DNA of 64,000 nt, from contig NZ_RBXJ01000001.1 in assembly GCF_003635115.1 (NCBI RefSeq), positions 744,001-808,000 of the forward strand. The letters run 5' to 3'. The position numbers and the translations under genes are program-made. Position 1 is the first letter of the stretch, and each line of letters opens with the position of its first letter. The stretch is from Microbacterium sp. AG1240. Lineage in GTDB: Bacteria > Actinomycetota > Actinomycetes > Actinomycetales > Microbacteriaceae. Below are positions 1 to 9,401 of the stretch, one piece after another. The notes beneath the pieces are model-generated. The model had not been told where the DNA came from, made no database searches, and was given only the letters and a program-made list of their open reading frames with translations.

Positions 1-138
1 CCGGCCGTTCCCGGGACGCTCCCGGCGACAGGCGGAGATCTGAACGGTCTCGCACTGGGAGGGCTCGGAGTGGCGATGCTGATCGCCGGTGCTGCGGCAC
101 TGACGATCCGCCGCCGGAACACCGCTGAAGAGAGGTAG
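1..138 (+). CDS. C-terminal end of an LPXTG cell-wall-anchored protein (partial)
   Basis: The window opens inside this gene, so only the last 45 codons are visible. They contain a sortase sorting signal: LPATG (codons 8-12), then a hydrophobic stretch rich in Gly, Leu and Ala, then a basic tail RRRN before a TAG stop at 136-138. Proteins with this signal are exported, cut between Thr and Gly by a class A-type or housekeeping sortase, and joined to peptidoglycan. The extracellular part lies before the window, so its function cannot be read. The next gene starts 4 nt later and may share its transcript. Confidence 0.85.
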   Translation, partial: PAVPGTLPATGGDLNGLALGGLGVAMLIAGAAALTIRRRNTAEER

Positions 139-142
139 GGCG

Positions 143-1051
143 GTGGGTAAGCCTCGGGCGGGCTTGCCCACCGTCGCAACCGACGCCGCCGGTGACGGAA
201 CCACTCCGTCGCCGGCGGCGGCCCCTCCCCGCGGAGGGCCGGTCATGGCGGTCGCGACGGCGCTGACACTGGCGGTCGTCGCCGGGTACGTGTTCGTCAG
301 CGCCTCCTTCACCCTGCCGCCGACAGCGGCCCAGGCCTCGGTGCGACAGGTCTTCGCCCCGTACTTCTCGCAGCAATGGAACGTGTTCGCCCCGAACATC
401 ATGCGGTCGAATCGCGAGCTCCAGGTGCAGGTGCAGTGGCGCGAGGACGGGGAGCTCGTCCACAGCGACTGGATCGACGTGACCGATACCGAATTCGCGG
501 CGGCCCGCGGCATCCCGCTTCCTTCTCGCATCTCGAAGAGCTCGTTCAACGCGGCGCAGGCCTACATGTCGCGCTACAACGCGCTGTCGAGCCCGCAGAA
601 GACGAGGGTGCGCGACACCTTCATCGAGGCGGTCGGTGGCGGAGAGTTCGCACCGATCCAGGACTCCCGGCTGCTCGACGAGATCGACGCCGCCGGATCC
701 GCCGGCGGCGATGAGGAGTTCGAGCCGGTCACCGATGCCGACGTCGTCGACGAGAGCGCCGCGGCAGAGGCGAGCGGCAACCGTTCGGCCGTCGTGAGGT
801 TCCTCCGGTACGACTACATGCTGGTGCGCTTCGCGGCGGCCTTCGGCTCCGCGTACTTCGACCACGACGTGGAACGCGTGCGCTGGAGGATCGAGACGCA
901 GCGCACCAACGATTTCCTGCACCGGTTCGACGACGAACCCCGGTCGGAGGCCTCGGTCGTCACCTTCGGGTGGCGCCAGCCCGGTCGCGAGGTCGACCCC
1001 GAGGTGCTCACCATCTTCGACGACGTCGTGGAGAGGTACACCGGACGATGA
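143..1051 (+). CDS. DUF5819 family membrane-anchored protein
   Basis: A 302-residue protein with a Pro/Ala-rich start, one membrane segment at about residues 34-57 and an extracellular-looking remainder. The stretch QQWNVFAPN near residue 77 is typical of the actinobacterial DUF5819 family, whose biochemical role is unknown. An acidic linker (about residues 178-212) separates the conserved N-terminal part from a C-terminal part that ends in a WR-rich segment. The stop codon overlaps the ATG of the HTTM-family protein (ATGA at 1048-1051), so the two are translationally coupled and probably work together at the membrane. The start is a GTG shortly after the LPXTG gene; an ATG at 245 would remove the predicted cytoplasmic tail. 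Confidence 0.8.
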   Translation: MGKPRAGLPTVATDAAGDGTTPSPAAAPPRGGPVMAVATALTLAVVAGYVFVSASFTLPPTAAQASVRQVFAPYFSQQWNVFAPNIMRSNRELQVQVQWREDGELVHSDWIDVTDTEFAAARGIPLPSRISKSSFNAAQAYMSRYNALSSPQKTRVRDTFIEAVGGGEFAPIQDSRLLDEIDAAGSAGGDEEFEPVTDADVVDESAAAEASGNRSAVVRFLRYDYMLVRFAAAFGSAYFDHDVERVRWRIETQRTNDFLHRFDDEPRSEASVVTFGWRQPGREVDPEVLTIFDDVVERYTGR

Positions 1052-2205
1052 CCGCCACGCGCACGCAGGATCGGATCGCTCCTTCGTCACGTCTGAGTCG
1101 CATCGGGAGTCCCGCGCGGCTGTGGACCGGTCTCTCGCGATGGCTCACCGAACGAAAGCACTCCACGATCAGCTTCTCGCTGATGCGGATCCTGCTCTCG
1201 GCGGCGATGCTGGCGGTGCTCGTGCCCAGCCTTCCCGACCGGCACTACCTGTGGGGTCCGGGGTCGTGGTGGGTCGAGCCCGAGGCGAGTCGGCGCGGGT
1301 GGTGGGAGCCGCTGCGTCTGCTCTTCTCCAAAGACAGCATCCTTCTGTTCGACATCGCCTACGGGGCGCTGCTGGCGCTCGTGCTGGTGTTCCTCGTCGG
1401 CTGGAAGACGCGCTGGGTCACTCCGGCGCTGCTCCTGCTCTGGGTCGGGTTGTCGACGAACAGCACGCTGCTGACGAACGGTGGCGACACGCTCATGCGG
1501 ATCGTGCTGCTGTTCGCCGTCTTCGCCGACCTCAGCTCGCACTTCTCGGTGGACGCGTGGCTGCGTCGCCGCCGGGGAGGTGGGCCGACGTCCCGTCCGC
1601 GGTGGCTGCGACTCGTGCCGGCGTGGGCGTCGAACTGGGCGCACAACACCGTGCTGATCCTCTGCGTGTATCAGATTCTGCTCGTGTATCTCGTCTCGTC
1701 CGTGCTCAAGCTGGCCGGTGAGGAGTGGCTTCAGGGGACGGCGATCTACTACGCGCTCAGCATCGACCAGTTCCGTGTGCTGCCGGGGCTCAGCGACCTG
1801 GTGTGGCAGTTCACGCCCGGCGTGATGCTGGCGACCTGGACGGCGCTGTGGGTGCAACTGCTGTTCCCGGTGCTGATCCTGTGGCGCCCGACGCGCTACG
1901 TCGCCCTCGTGCTCATCACCGGGATGCACCTCGGCATCGCCGTCCTCCTGGGGCTCTGGCCCTTCTCGCTGACGATGATCGCGCTGGATCTCCTGCTCGT
2001 GCGTGATCGTTCGTGGGCGCGCGCGTGGGGTGGGGCGCGAAGAGTCGGTCGAGCCGCGAGGCGCGTGGTCGACGACGCATGGGCCGACGACGGGGCATCC
2101 GGGCGGGGGAGCGGGCGCACCGCGCGGGGGCGCACCCGAGCGGTCCGAGGCCCACGGCGCCCCACCCACGAGCCCCAGCCGATGCCCGACGGTCGCGCCC
2201 TCTGA
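1048..2205 (+). CDS. HTTM-domain integral membrane protein
   Basis: A 385-residue protein beginning at the ATG that overlaps the DUF5819 stop. It has several hydrophobic segments between residues about 45 and 320 and matches the HTTM (horizontally transferred transmembrane) domain group, distant relatives of vitamin-K-dependent gamma-carboxylase. The substrate in bacteria is unknown. The C-terminal 60 residues are rich in Arg, Gly and Pro and look disordered and cytoplasmic. An upstream in-frame ATG at 970 lies inside the DUF5819 gene and is not preferred. DUF5819/HTTM pairing is frequent in Actinobacteria, which suggests a two-component membrane unit; this functional link is inferred. Confidence 0.75.
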   Translation: MTATRTQDRIAPSSRLSRIGSPARLWTGLSRWLTERKHSTISFSLMRILLSAAMLAVLVPSLPDRHYLWGPGSWWVEPEASRRGWWEPLRLLFSKDSILLFDIAYGALLALVLVFLVGWKTRWVTPALLLLWVGLSTNSTLLTNGGDTLMRIVLLFAVFADLSSHFSVDAWLRRRRGGGPTSRPRWLRLVPAWASNWAHNTVLILCVYQILLVYLVSSVLKLAGEEWLQGTAIYYALSIDQFRVLPGLSDLVWQFTPGVMLATWTALWVQLLFPVLILWRPTRYVALVLITGMHLGIAVLLGLWPFSLTMIALDLLLVRDRSWARAWGGARRVGRAARRVVDDAWADDGASGRGSGRTARGRTRAVRGPRRPTHEPQPMPDGRAL

Positions 2206-2348
2206 CCCGTGGCGGGCCGGTTCGGGGCGCTTTCCTCGCCTCGGGGCGGGTCTTGCGCGCCCCGACCGGAGGAACGCGCCCCGATGTCACTCCACCGGGT
2301 CGCCGCGCGCGGGCGCGCGTTCGAAGCCGACGGACAGGTCGCCGCGCC

Positions 2349-2354
2349 TAGGAT
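2349..2354 (+). promoter_or_regulatory. Leaderless -10 hexamer for glmS
   Basis: TAGGAT ends 8 nt before the glmS ATG and there is no Shine-Dalgarno sequence between them. This is the arrangement of leaderless actinobacterial genes, where transcription begins at or next to the start codon. The spacer 2206-2362 shows no glmS ribozyme and nothing else recognisable. Confidence 0.55.
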
Positions 2355-2362
2355 GAATCCCT

Positions 2363-4213
2363 ATGTGCGGAATCATCGGATACGTCGGCCCCCGGCAGAG
2401 TCAGAGCATCCTTCTCGCGGGCCTCGCCCGACTGGAATACCGCGGATACGACTCGGCGGGTGTCGCCGTGATCGACGCCGATGGCGGCCTCGGCATGCGC
2501 AAGCGCGCGGGCAAGCTCGCCGTGCTCCGCGACGACCTCGTCGAGCATCCGCTGAGCGACGGCACCACCGGTATCGGGCACACCCGGTGGGCGACGCACG
2601 GTGGACCGACCGACTCCAACGCGCACCCGCACCTGGCCGACGACGACAAGCTCGCCGTCATCCACAACGGCATCATCGAGAACTTCTCCGAGCTGAAGGC
2701 CGAACTGGTCAGCGACGGCTACACCTTCCTCAGTCAGACCGACACCGAGGTCGCAGCCGTGCTCATCGGTCGCGAGTACCGCAGGACGGGCGACCTCGTC
2801 GCCGCGTTCCGTGCCGTCGTCTCCCGGCTGGAGGGCGCCTACACCCTCCTCGCGATGCACCAGGACCACCCCGGACTCGTCGTCGGCGCTCGCCGCAACT
2901 CGCCGCTGGTGATCGGTCTGGGCGATGGCGAGAACTTCCTCGGCTCCGATGTCGCCGCCTTCGTCGAGCACACCCGCCACGCCCTGGCCATCGGGCAGGA
3001 CGAGATCGTCGCGATCACCCCGTCGGGCGTCGAGGTCACCGACTTCAACGGCGCCCCCGTCGAGGTCGAACCGTTCGAAGTGACCTGGGATGCTTCGGCG
3101 GCCGAGAAGGGCGGATGGTCGTCGTTCATGGCCAAGGAGGTGTCGGAGGAGCCCGACGCCGTCTCCAACACGCTGCGCGGTCGCCTCCACGACGGTGCGG
3201 TCGTCATCCCCGAACTCGAGGGACTCGACGACCTGTTCCGCGACGTCTCGCGCGTCATCGTCATCGCCTGCGGCACGGCGGCGTATGCCGGACAGGTCGG
3301 CAAGTACGCGCTCGAGCAGTGGACCCGCGTGCCGGTCGACGTCGAGCTCGCCCACGAGTTCCGCTACCGCGATCCGGTGCTCGGACCCGACACCCTCGTC
3401 GTCTCGATCAGCCAGTCGGGCGAGACCATGGACACCCTGATGGCGGTCAAGTACGCCCGCGAGCGCGGCGCGAAGACCCTGTCGATCTGCAACACGCAGG
3501 GCGCGACCATCCCGCGCGAATCCGACGCGGTCGTCTACACCCACGCCGGCCCCGAGGTGGCTGTGGCCTCCACCAAGGCCTTCGTCGCGCAGATCACCGC
3601 GCTCTACCTCTTCGGCCTCCACGTCGCGCGACTGCGCGGGTCGCTCTCGGCCGCCGAGATCGCCGACCACGTGGTCGAGCTCGAGTCGGTGCCCGGCAAG
3701 ATCGCGCAGATCCTCGAGCGCGAGCAGCCCCGCATCGAGCAGTTCGCCCACTGGATGGCCGACACGCGCTCGGTGCTCTTCCTCGGTCGTCACGTGGGGT
3801 TCCCCATCGCGATGGAGGGTGCGCTCAAGCTGAAGGAGCTCGCCTACATCCACGCCGAAGGGTTCGCCGCCGGAGAGCTGAAGCACGGCCCGATCGCCCT
3901 CATCGAAGCCGGGCAGCCGGTGTTCGTCATCGTCCCGTCGCCGCGGGGCTCGGGCGAGCTGCACCGCAAGGTGATCTCGAGCATCGAGGAGATCAGCGCC
4001 CGCGGCGCCCGGGTCATCGCGATCGCCGAGGAGGGCGACGCGGCGGTGCTCCCGCAGGCCGACGAGGTTCTGCGCATCCCGCTCGCGGGTCCCCTGTTCG
4101 AGCCGCTGCTCGCCGTCGTGCCGCTGCACATCTTCGCGATGGGTCTGGCGACGGCGAAGGGTCTCGACGTCGACCAGCCGCGCAACCTCGCGAAGTCCGT
4201 CACGGTCGAATAG
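2363..4213 (+). CDS. glmS: Glutamine--fructose-6-phosphate aminotransferase (isomerizing)
   Basis: A 616-residue cytosolic enzyme that makes glucosamine-6-phosphate from fructose-6-phosphate and glutamine, the entry step to UDP-GlcNAc and peptidoglycan. The N-terminal glutaminase domain begins MCGIIGYVG with the nucleophilic Cys2 and continues with GIGHTRWATHG. Two SIS sugar-isomerase domains follow; the first shows ISQSGETMDT and the C-terminus ends DQPRNLAKSVTVE, the usual ending of the family. Length is normal. The start is fixed by Cys2 chemistry and by a -10 box 8 nt upstream. acpS follows after 32 nt, so glmS-acpS-alr-tsaE probably form one transcript. Confidence 0.98.
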   Translation: MCGIIGYVGPRQSQSILLAGLARLEYRGYDSAGVAVIDADGGLGMRKRAGKLAVLRDDLVEHPLSDGTTGIGHTRWATHGGPTDSNAHPHLADDDKLAVIHNGIIENFSELKAELVSDGYTFLSQTDTEVAAVLIGREYRRTGDLVAAFRAVVSRLEGAYTLLAMHQDHPGLVVGARRNSPLVIGLGDGENFLGSDVAAFVEHTRHALAIGQDEIVAITPSGVEVTDFNGAPVEVEPFEVTWDASAAEKGGWSSFMAKEVSEEPDAVSNTLRGRLHDGAVVIPELEGLDDLFRDVSRVIVIACGTAAYAGQVGKYALEQWTRVPVDVELAHEFRYRDPVLGPDTLVVSISQSGETMDTLMAVKYARERGAKTLSICNTQGATIPRESDAVVYTHAGPEVAVASTKAFVAQITALYLFGLHVARLRGSLSAAEIADHVVELESVPGKIAQILEREQPRIEQFAHWMADTRSVLFLGRHVGFPIAMEGALKLKELAYIHAEGFAAGELKHGPIALIEAGQPVFVIVPSPRGSGELHRKVISSIEEISARGARVIAIAEEGDAAVLPQADEVLRIPLAGPLFEPLLAVVPLHIFAMGLATAKGLDVDQPRNLAKSVTVE

Positions 4214-4245
4214 GCATCGCCCGCGGGGCGCAGAAGGAGCACTCG

Positions 4246-4611
4246 GTGATCGTCGGCATCGGCGTCGACCTGGTCGACATCGCACGGTTCGAGCGGTCGA
4301 TCGCGCGCACCCCTCGGCTGCTCTCGCGGTTGTTCTCCCCGGATGAGCGGATGCTGAAGCCCCGGTCGCTCGCCGCCCGCTATGCCGCGAAGGAGGCCCT
4401 CATCAAAGCTCTGGGCGGCTCCGACGGCGTGCACTGGAGCGAGATCGAGATCGCTTCCGAAGCATCCGGCAGGCCCCTGTTCCGTCTCTCGGGATCGACG
4501 GCGGCCGTCCTCACGGAGCGCGGCATCACCGCCGTGCACCTGTCGATGAGTCACGACGCGGGAATCGCGATGGCCTACGTGGTGGCAGAAGCAGAGAAGG
4601 GTGCGTCATGA
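4246..4611 (+). CDS. acpS: Holo-[acyl-carrier-protein] synthase
   Basis: A 121-residue enzyme that transfers 4'-phosphopantetheine from CoA to the serine of acyl carrier protein. The N-terminus reads VGIGVDLVDIARF with the metal-binding Asp, and RYAAKEALIKAL carries the conserved KEA motif. The length is usual for AcpS. The start is a GTG at 4246 with a strong AGAAGGAG ribosome-binding site (4232-4239); there is no closer ATG in frame. The stop overlaps the alr ATG (ATGA), which indicates coupled translation. Confidence 0.95.
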   Translation: MIVGIGVDLVDIARFERSIARTPRLLSRLFSPDERMLKPRSLAARYAAKEALIKALGGSDGVHWSEIEIASEASGRPLFRLSGSTAAVLTERGITAVHLSMSHDAGIAMAYVVAEAEKGAS

Positions 4612-5732
4612 ACCGACTCCCCGCCGGGCGCCTGCGCGAGGCGCGCATCGACGTCGAGGCGATCGCCGACAACGTGCGGCACCTCCGACGGCTGACCGAT
4701 TCCGAGGTCATCGCCGTCGTCAAGGCCGACGGGTACGGGCACGGCGCGTTCCGCTCCGCGGTCGCCGCCCTCCAGGGCGGGGCCACCCGCATCGGGGTCG
4801 CCGATGTCACGGAGGCGCTCGCCCTGCGCCGCGCGGGGATCCGCGCACCCATCCTCGCCTGGCTGCACGCGCCGGGGGAGACCTTCGACGACGCGATCGC
4901 CGCCGACATCGAACTCGGCATCTCCGGGCTCGATCAGCTGCTGCAGGTCGCGGCGGCCGCATCCGAGTCGCGCCCCGTCTCGGTGCATCTGAAGATCGAG
5001 ACCGGCCTGTCACGCAACGGGATCGCCCCCGCCGACTACCGCGTCGTCTTCGCCGAGGCCGCGCGCCTCGAGCGCATCGGCAAGCTCACGGTCGTCGGCC
5101 TCTTCTCGCATCTGTCGAACACCTCTCCCGAAGACGACCGCGCCGCGCTGGCCGCATTTCAAGAGGGCGTCGTGCTGGCGGCGGCAGCGGGACTGCACCC
5201 GCCGCTGCGCCACATCGCCGCGACCCACGCCGCCATCGCCCTCCCGGAGTCGCGCATGGGGTGCGTGCGCATCGGCATCGGCATCTACGGACTCTCGCCC
5301 TTCGACGACCGCTCGTCGGCCGATCTCGGCCTTCGTCCGGCGATGACCCTGCGCTCGGCGGTCGCCGCGGTGCGCCGGGTGCCGGCGGGCACGGGAGTGT
5401 CGTACGGGTACGACTACCGCACGCAGGCCGACACCACCCTGGCCCTCGTGCCGCTCGGCTACGCCGACGGTGTTCCGCGCCAGGCGTCGGGATCGGGGCC
5501 CGTCCGCATCGGCGCCGCCGAGTACCGCGTCGCCGGCCGCATCGCGATGGACCAGTTCGTCGTCGACGTCGGTGACGCTCCGGTCGCGGTCGGCGACGAG
5601 GTCGTGCTGTTCGGCGACCCCACCCTCGGTCACCCCGCCGCCTCGGACTGGGCGGATGCTGCGGGGACGATCGACTACGAGATCGTCACCCGCATCGGTC
5701 CGCGCGTGCCCCGCGTGCAGGTGTCGTCGTGA
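4608..5732 (+). CDS. alr: Alanine racemase
   Basis: A 374-residue PLP enzyme that makes D-alanine for peptidoglycan. The cofactor lysine sits in AVVKADGYGHGAF (residues about 38-50). The second catalytic residue, Tyr, lies in the SYGYDY segment near residue 265, and the C-terminal domain carries RIAMDQFVVDVGD. The fold is a TIM-barrel N-terminal part plus a beta-rich C-terminal domain. It overlaps acpS by 4 nt and tsaE by 4 nt, so it sits inside a tightly packed operon linking wall synthesis to tRNA modification. Confidence 0.96.
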   Translation: MNRLPAGRLREARIDVEAIADNVRHLRRLTDSEVIAVVKADGYGHGAFRSAVAALQGGATRIGVADVTEALALRRAGIRAPILAWLHAPGETFDDAIAADIELGISGLDQLLQVAAAASESRPVSVHLKIETGLSRNGIAPADYRVVFAEAARLERIGKLTVVGLFSHLSNTSPEDDRAALAAFQEGVVLAAAAGLHPPLRHIAATHAAIALPESRMGCVRIGIGIYGLSPFDDRSSADLGLRPAMTLRSAVAAVRRVPAGTGVSYGYDYRTQADTTLALVPLGYADGVPRQASGSGPVRIGAAEYRVAGRIAMDQFVVDVGDAPVAVGDEVVLFGDPTLGHPAASDWADAAGTIDYEIVTRIGPRVPRVQVSS

Positions 5733-6232
5733 CCGTCCCCGCCGAGCTGCTCGGCACGCGCGAGGTCACGACCGCGGCCGACATGGATGTGCTCGGTCGC
5801 GCGATCGGCGCCGCCCTCGCGCCGGGCGACGTCGTCGTGCTGAACGGACCGTTGGGGGCGGGTAAGACCACGCTGACGCGGGGGATCGGTGCCGGTCTCG
5901 GAATCCGCGGCCCGGTGCAGAGCCCGACCTTCGTGCTCGCGCGGACGCACCCGTCGCTGGTCGACGGTCCGCCGCTGGTGCACGTCGACGCCTATCGGCT
6001 CGGGTCGGCGGTGGAACTCGACGACCTCGACATCGATGTCGACCGCTCCGTCGTGGTGGTCGAGTGGGGCGGCGGCATGGCCGAGCACCTCACCGACGCG
6101 TGGTGGGAGATCGATCTGGTCCGTCAGACCGGCGGACGCGGCATCGACACGGCGTGCGGCGACCTCTCTCGCGCGAGCGCCGACCTCGACGCCGACGCGC
6201 CGCGCACGGTCACGATCTCGCGGCGACCCTGA
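5729..6232 (+). CDS. tsaE: tRNA threonylcarbamoyladenosine biosynthesis ATPase TsaE
   Basis: A 167-residue P-loop protein needed with TsaB and TsaD for N6-threonylcarbamoyl-A37 of ANN-reading tRNAs. The Walker A motif GPLGAGKTTLTRG is at residues about 40-52, followed by QSPTFVLA and the HVDAYRL segment typical of the family. The start is a GTG overlapping the alr stop (GTGA). Its C-terminus overlaps the convergent hydrolase gene by 23 bp. TsaB and TsaD are encoded about 1 kb downstream, separated only by that inverted gene. Confidence 0.93.
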   Translation: MTVPAELLGTREVTTAADMDVLGRAIGAALAPGDVVVLNGPLGAGKTTLTRGIGAGLGIRGPVQSPTFVLARTHPSLVDGPPLVHVDAYRLGSAVELDDLDIDVDRSVVVVEWGGGMAEHLTDAWWEIDLVRQTGGRGIDTACGDLSRASADLDADAPRTVTISRRP

Positions 6233-7151
6233 GGGCGGGCGTCTCGACCGCGGGTGCGAGCACTCCGGCGAGGCACCGCAGCACCTCGTCGGGGCGTTCG
6301 ACGGCCGCGTAGTGACCGGCGTCGCGCAGACGCTCCGCGGAGAAGTCTCGGATCCGTCGGGAGAACCACGCGTCGTCGGACGCAGCGGAGAACACGTCGT
6401 GCTCGCCGGCGACGGCTCGCACGGGGCACCGGATGCGTCGCCAGCGGCGGTCGTCGTAGGTGCGCGCCGCCCGGGCCGCGCGCAGGAAGGCCACCGGCCG
6501 GATCTCTCCGGCGAGGGCGTCGGACACGGAACGATCGACCTCGTTCGGGTGGCGGAACAGCGGGGCGGCGAAGGCGCGGAGAAGCCCGACGTTCCGCAGG
6601 AACAGGAGAAGGGGACCCGCGGCCCGGCCGAGCGCGTGCAGCACCCGCATGGCGATCAGCATTCCCGCGAACCCGGGGAGCCGGAGCCCTCCGCGCAGGG
6701 GGTGACGCAGCACGTCGAGCACCCCGCCGCCGGTCGCGGAGACCAGGCCCACCGCGAGCGTCTCGTCGGGGTGCCTCGCCGCGATGTCGAGGGCGACGAA
6801 ACCGCCGAGCGAATGTCCGACGAGGCGCCACCGGTCGTATCCGTGCGCACGGATCACGTCGACGACCGCGGCGGAGAGGTGCTCGAGCGAGGGCGCGCGC
6901 ACGCCGCTGTCGCCCCAGCCGGGGAGGTCGACGAGCACCACGTCGGTCATCGGGTGCGCCGAGCGGTCGGATGCCGACAGCAGCGGCGTCCAGGTCGTCC
7001 ACCGGGCTGCAGCCCCGTGGAGCAGAACCACGGCGGGGCCGCCTGCCCGTCGGCCCGCGTAGGAGGCGACCGCACCGACGGCCGTCGGCACGACGACCCG
7101 GCTGAGCCCCAGAGGGGCCGCGTTCACTTCGAGGGCGGTCGGCGTGGTCAC
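6210..7151 (-). CDS. Alpha/beta-fold hydrolase
   Basis: A 313-residue cytosolic hydrolase of the alpha/beta fold. The oxyanion segment LLHGAAA is near residue 45, the nucleophile elbow is GHSLGGF near residue 115, and the catalytic His is likely in DAGHYAAVERPDEV near the C-terminus. The substrate is not predictable. The start is taken as GTG at 7151, only 62 bp from tsaB in a divergent arrangement, so the two share a regulatory region. It interrupts the tsa cluster on the opposite strand, and its end overlaps tsaE. Confidence 0.85.
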   Translation of the reverse strand: MTTPTALEVNAAPLGLSRVVVPTAVGAVASYAGRRAGGPAVVLLHGAAARWTTWTPLLSASDRSAHPMTDVVLVDLPGWGDSGVRAPSLEHLSAAVVDVIRAHGYDRWRLVGHSLGGFVALDIAARHPDETLAVGLVSATGGGVLDVLRHPLRGGLRLPGFAGMLIAMRVLHALGRAAGPLLLFLRNVGLLRAFAAPLFRHPNEVDRSVSDALAGEIRPVAFLRAARAARTYDDRRWRRIRCPVRAVAGEHDVFSAASDDAWFSRRIRDFSAERLRDAGHYAAVERPDEVLRCLAGVLAPAVETPALRVAARS

Positions 7152-7201
7152 ATACTCTCTTCGTGGCGGCGGCTGCTTCGGATGGCCGGGGCCGGGGCGA
7201 T

Positions 7202-7207
7202 TATCCT
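7202..7207 (+). promoter_or_regulatory. Leaderless -10 hexamer for tsaB
   Basis: TATCCT lies 6 nt before GTG 7214. It favours that GTG over the in-frame ATG at 7163, which lies upstream of the promoter and would add 17 residues before the conserved LGIDTS start of TsaB. Confidence 0.55.
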
Positions 7208-7213
7208 GGACGA

Positions 7214-7861
7214 GTGTTCCTCGGCATCGATACCTCCCTCGGCACGTCCGTCGCCGTCGTCGAGGACGACGGGGTCATCGTCGCCGAAGCATCGAGCGAG
7301 AACCCGCTCGGGCACGCCGAGGTCATCGGCGATCTGCTCGCGCGGGTCGTGGCGGAGTCGTCCGCGCCGCTGACGCATGTCGCGGCGGGGATGGGACCGG
7401 GCCCTTTCACGGGGCTCCGCGTCGGCATCGCGGCCGCGCGCGCTTTCGCCCTCGGGCGGGGTCTGCCGGTCGTCCCCGTCGTCAGCCATGACGCGGTCGC
7501 GCTCGGCGTCCTCCTGCGCAGCGCGCTCGTCGACGGTCTCGACTCCGACTCCGCCCGGTTCGCCGTCGTCACCGACGCGCGCAGACGCGAATTCGCCTAC
7601 TCGGTCTACGACGGGCTCGATGACGACGGTCTCCCGGTGCGAGAGGTCGGCCCGGCGCTCGTGCCGCGCGACGACCTCGATCGCGTGCTCGCCGACCTCG
7701 ACGTCCCGCGGCTGGACGCCGCATCCGTCCCGGCGACCATGGTCGCGCTGATGGGCGCACGCTCCGTCGCCGCCGGCCGCGAGGTCGCCGCCTCCGAGCC
7801 TCTCTATCTCCGCGCCCCCGACGTCACCGTGGGCGGCGCGCGCAAACGGGTGGGCTCGTGA
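7214..7861 (+). CDS. tsaB: tRNA threonylcarbamoyladenosine biosynthesis protein TsaB
   Basis: A 215-residue ASKHA-fold protein that dimerises with TsaD during t6A synthesis. The start [14 protein letters not shown] is the phosphate-binding-like strand of the family, and [21 protein letters not shown] (residues about 61-81) is its signature. The GTG start is supported by the -10 box directly upstream. The gene overlaps rimI by 4 nt (GTGA); tsaB, rimI and tsaD form one operon, a standard arrangement in Actinobacteria. Confidence 0.93.
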   Translation: MFLGIDTSLGTSVAVVEDDGVIVAEASSENPLGHAEVIGDLLARVVAESSAPLTHVAAGMGPGPFTGLRVGIAAARAFALGRGLPVVPVVSHDAVALGVLLRSALVDGLDSDSARFAVVTDARRREFAYSVYDGLDDDGLPVREVGPALVPRDDLDRVLADLDVPRLDAASVPATMVALMGARSVAAGREVAASEPLYLRAPDVTVGGARKRVGS

Positions 7862-8355
7862 ACCTCCGTCCTGCCACCGTCGACGATCTCGACGCGATCA
7901 TGGTGCTCGAACGCGCGTCGTTCCACGGCGATGCCTGGTCACCGGCCGTCATGCGGGCGGAGCTCGCATCGGAGCACAACTGGTACGTCGTCGCCGAGGC
8001 GCCGGGCCGTCTCGACGGCTACGCGGGGCTGCGCGCTCCGGCGGGGAGCACCGACGCCGACATCCAGACCATCGCGCTCGCCGAATCCGCCCGCGGGCGA
8101 GGGCAGGGAAGGGCGCTCCTGCGCGAGCTGTTGGGCGAGGCCGAGCGTCGCCGCATCCGCGAGGTGTTCCTCGACGTCCGCGACGACAACGCCACGGCGC
8201 AGAGCCTCTACCGCTCGGAGGGATTCGTGGAGATCGGCCGACGCCCCAACTACTACCCCGACGGCAACGTCGACGCCGTGGTCATGCGGCTCGATGTCGC
8301 AGCGTGGCGTGCCGCGACGAACCCGTCCGCCACCGACGCGGGAGCGTGCACGTGA
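7858..8355 (+). CDS. rimI: Ribosomal protein S18-alanine N-acetyltransferase
   Basis: A 165-residue GNAT-family acetyltransferase. The acetyl-CoA loop reads [15 protein letters not shown] (residues about 79-93), followed by [21 protein letters not shown], which is characteristic of RimI. The likely substrate is the N-terminal alanine of ribosomal protein bS18, although actinobacterial RimI enzymes can be less specific. It starts at a GTG overlapping tsaB and overlaps tsaD by 4 nt. Confidence 0.9.
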   Translation: MNLRPATVDDLDAIMVLERASFHGDAWSPAVMRAELASEHNWYVVAEAPGRLDGYAGLRAPAGSTDADIQTIALAESARGRGQGRALLRELLGEAERRRIREVFLDVRDDNATAQSLYRSEGFVEIGRRPNYYPDGNVDAVVMRLDVAAWRAATNPSATDAGACT

Positions 8356-9401
8356 GCGGGCCGCTGGTACTGGGCATCGAGACCAGCTGCGACGAGACGG
8401 GCATCGGCATCGTGCGCGGCCGCCAACTGCTGTCGAACACCATCGCGTCCAGCATGGACGAGCAGGCCCGCTACGGCGGGGTCGTGCCCGAGGTCGCCGC
8501 CCGCGCGCACCTCGAGGCGCTGCAGCCGTCGATCGAGGCGGCCCTCGCCGAAGCATCCGTGACGCTCGACGACCTCGACGCGGTCGCGGTGACGAGCGGG
8601 CCGGGACTCGCCGGCGCCCTCATGGTGGGAGTGGGCGCGGCGAAGGCGCTCGCCGTGTCGCTCGGGAAACCGCTCTACGCCGTCAACCATCTCGTCGGAC
8701 ACATCGCCGCCGACATCCTCACCGAAGACGCCGATCGTCTCGAATACCCGACGGTCGCCCTCCTCGTCAGCGGCGGTCACACGTCGCTGCTGCTCGTGCG
8801 CGACCTCACGAGCGATGTCGAACTGCTCGGCGAGACCGTCGACGATGCCGCCGGGGAGGCCTTCGACAAGGTCGCGCGCGTGCTGGGGCTGCCCTATCCC
8901 GGGGGGCCCGAGATCGACCGTGCCGCGGCCGAGGGCGACCCGCTCGCGATCAGATTCCCCCGCGGACTCTCGCGGGCATCCGACATGGTCGAGCACCGCT
9001 ACGACTTCTCGTTCTCCGGGCTCAAGACCGCCGTGGCGCGCTGGGTGGAGCAGCGCGAAGACGCGGGGGAGCCCGTGCCGGTGGCCGACGTCGCGGCGTC
9101 TTTCCGGGAGGCCGTGGTCGACGTGCTCGTGACCAAGGCGCTCGACGCGTGCGCCCGTCACGGCGTGCCCCGCCTGCTGCTCGGGGGCGGCGTCATCGCC
9201 AACCGGCGCCTGCGCGACGTCGCACTGGCGCGTGCCAAGGCGGCGGGCGTCACCGTCCGCATCCCACCGCTGAGCCTGTGCACCGACAACGGCGCCATGA
9301 TCGCCGCGCTCGCCGCCGAGCTCATCTCCGCCGGACGTGAACCCTCCACGCTGGCGTTCGGCGCCGACTCGACGCTCCCCGTGACGGAGATCCAGGTATG
9401 A
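8352..9401 (+). CDS. tsaD: tRNA N6-adenosine threonylcarbamoyltransferase TsaD
   Basis: A 349-residue catalytic subunit of the t6A machinery that transfers the threonylcarbamoyl group to A37. The N-terminus has [15 protein letters not shown], the metal-binding histidines are in NHLVGHIAA (near residue 114), and [10 protein letters not shown] and [11 protein letters not shown] follow. The start is the GTG at 8352, which overlaps rimI (GTGA); an in-frame ATG at 8304 lies deep in rimI and adds residues not seen in the family. The gene overlaps the next membrane protein by 4 nt. Confidence 0.96.
   Translation: MSGPLVLGIETSCDETGIGIVRGRQLLSNTIASSMDEQARYGGVVPEVAARAHLEALQPSIEAALAEASVTLDDLDAVAVTSGPGLAGALMVGVGAAKALAVSLGKPLYAVNHLVGHIAADILTEDADRLEYPTVALLVSGGHTSLLLVRDLTSDVELLGETVDDAAGEAFDKVARVLGLPYPGGPEIDRAAAEGDPLAIRFPRGLSRASDMVEHRYDFSFSGLKTAVARWVEQREDAGEPVPVADVAASFREAVVDVLVTKALDACARHGVPRLLLGGGVIANRRLRDVALARAKAAGVTVRIPPLSLCTDNGAMIAALAAELISAGREPSTLAFGADSTLPVTEIQV

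Noticed and set aside
2206..2362. A glmS ribozyme upstream of glmS
   Set aside because: The 157-nt gap has no matching core, and a -10 box lies 8 nt before the start codon, leaving no room for a leader.
2348..4285. A 645-codon open frame antisense to glmS
   Set aside because: glmS is unambiguous on the plus strand and the antisense translation has no recognisable domain.
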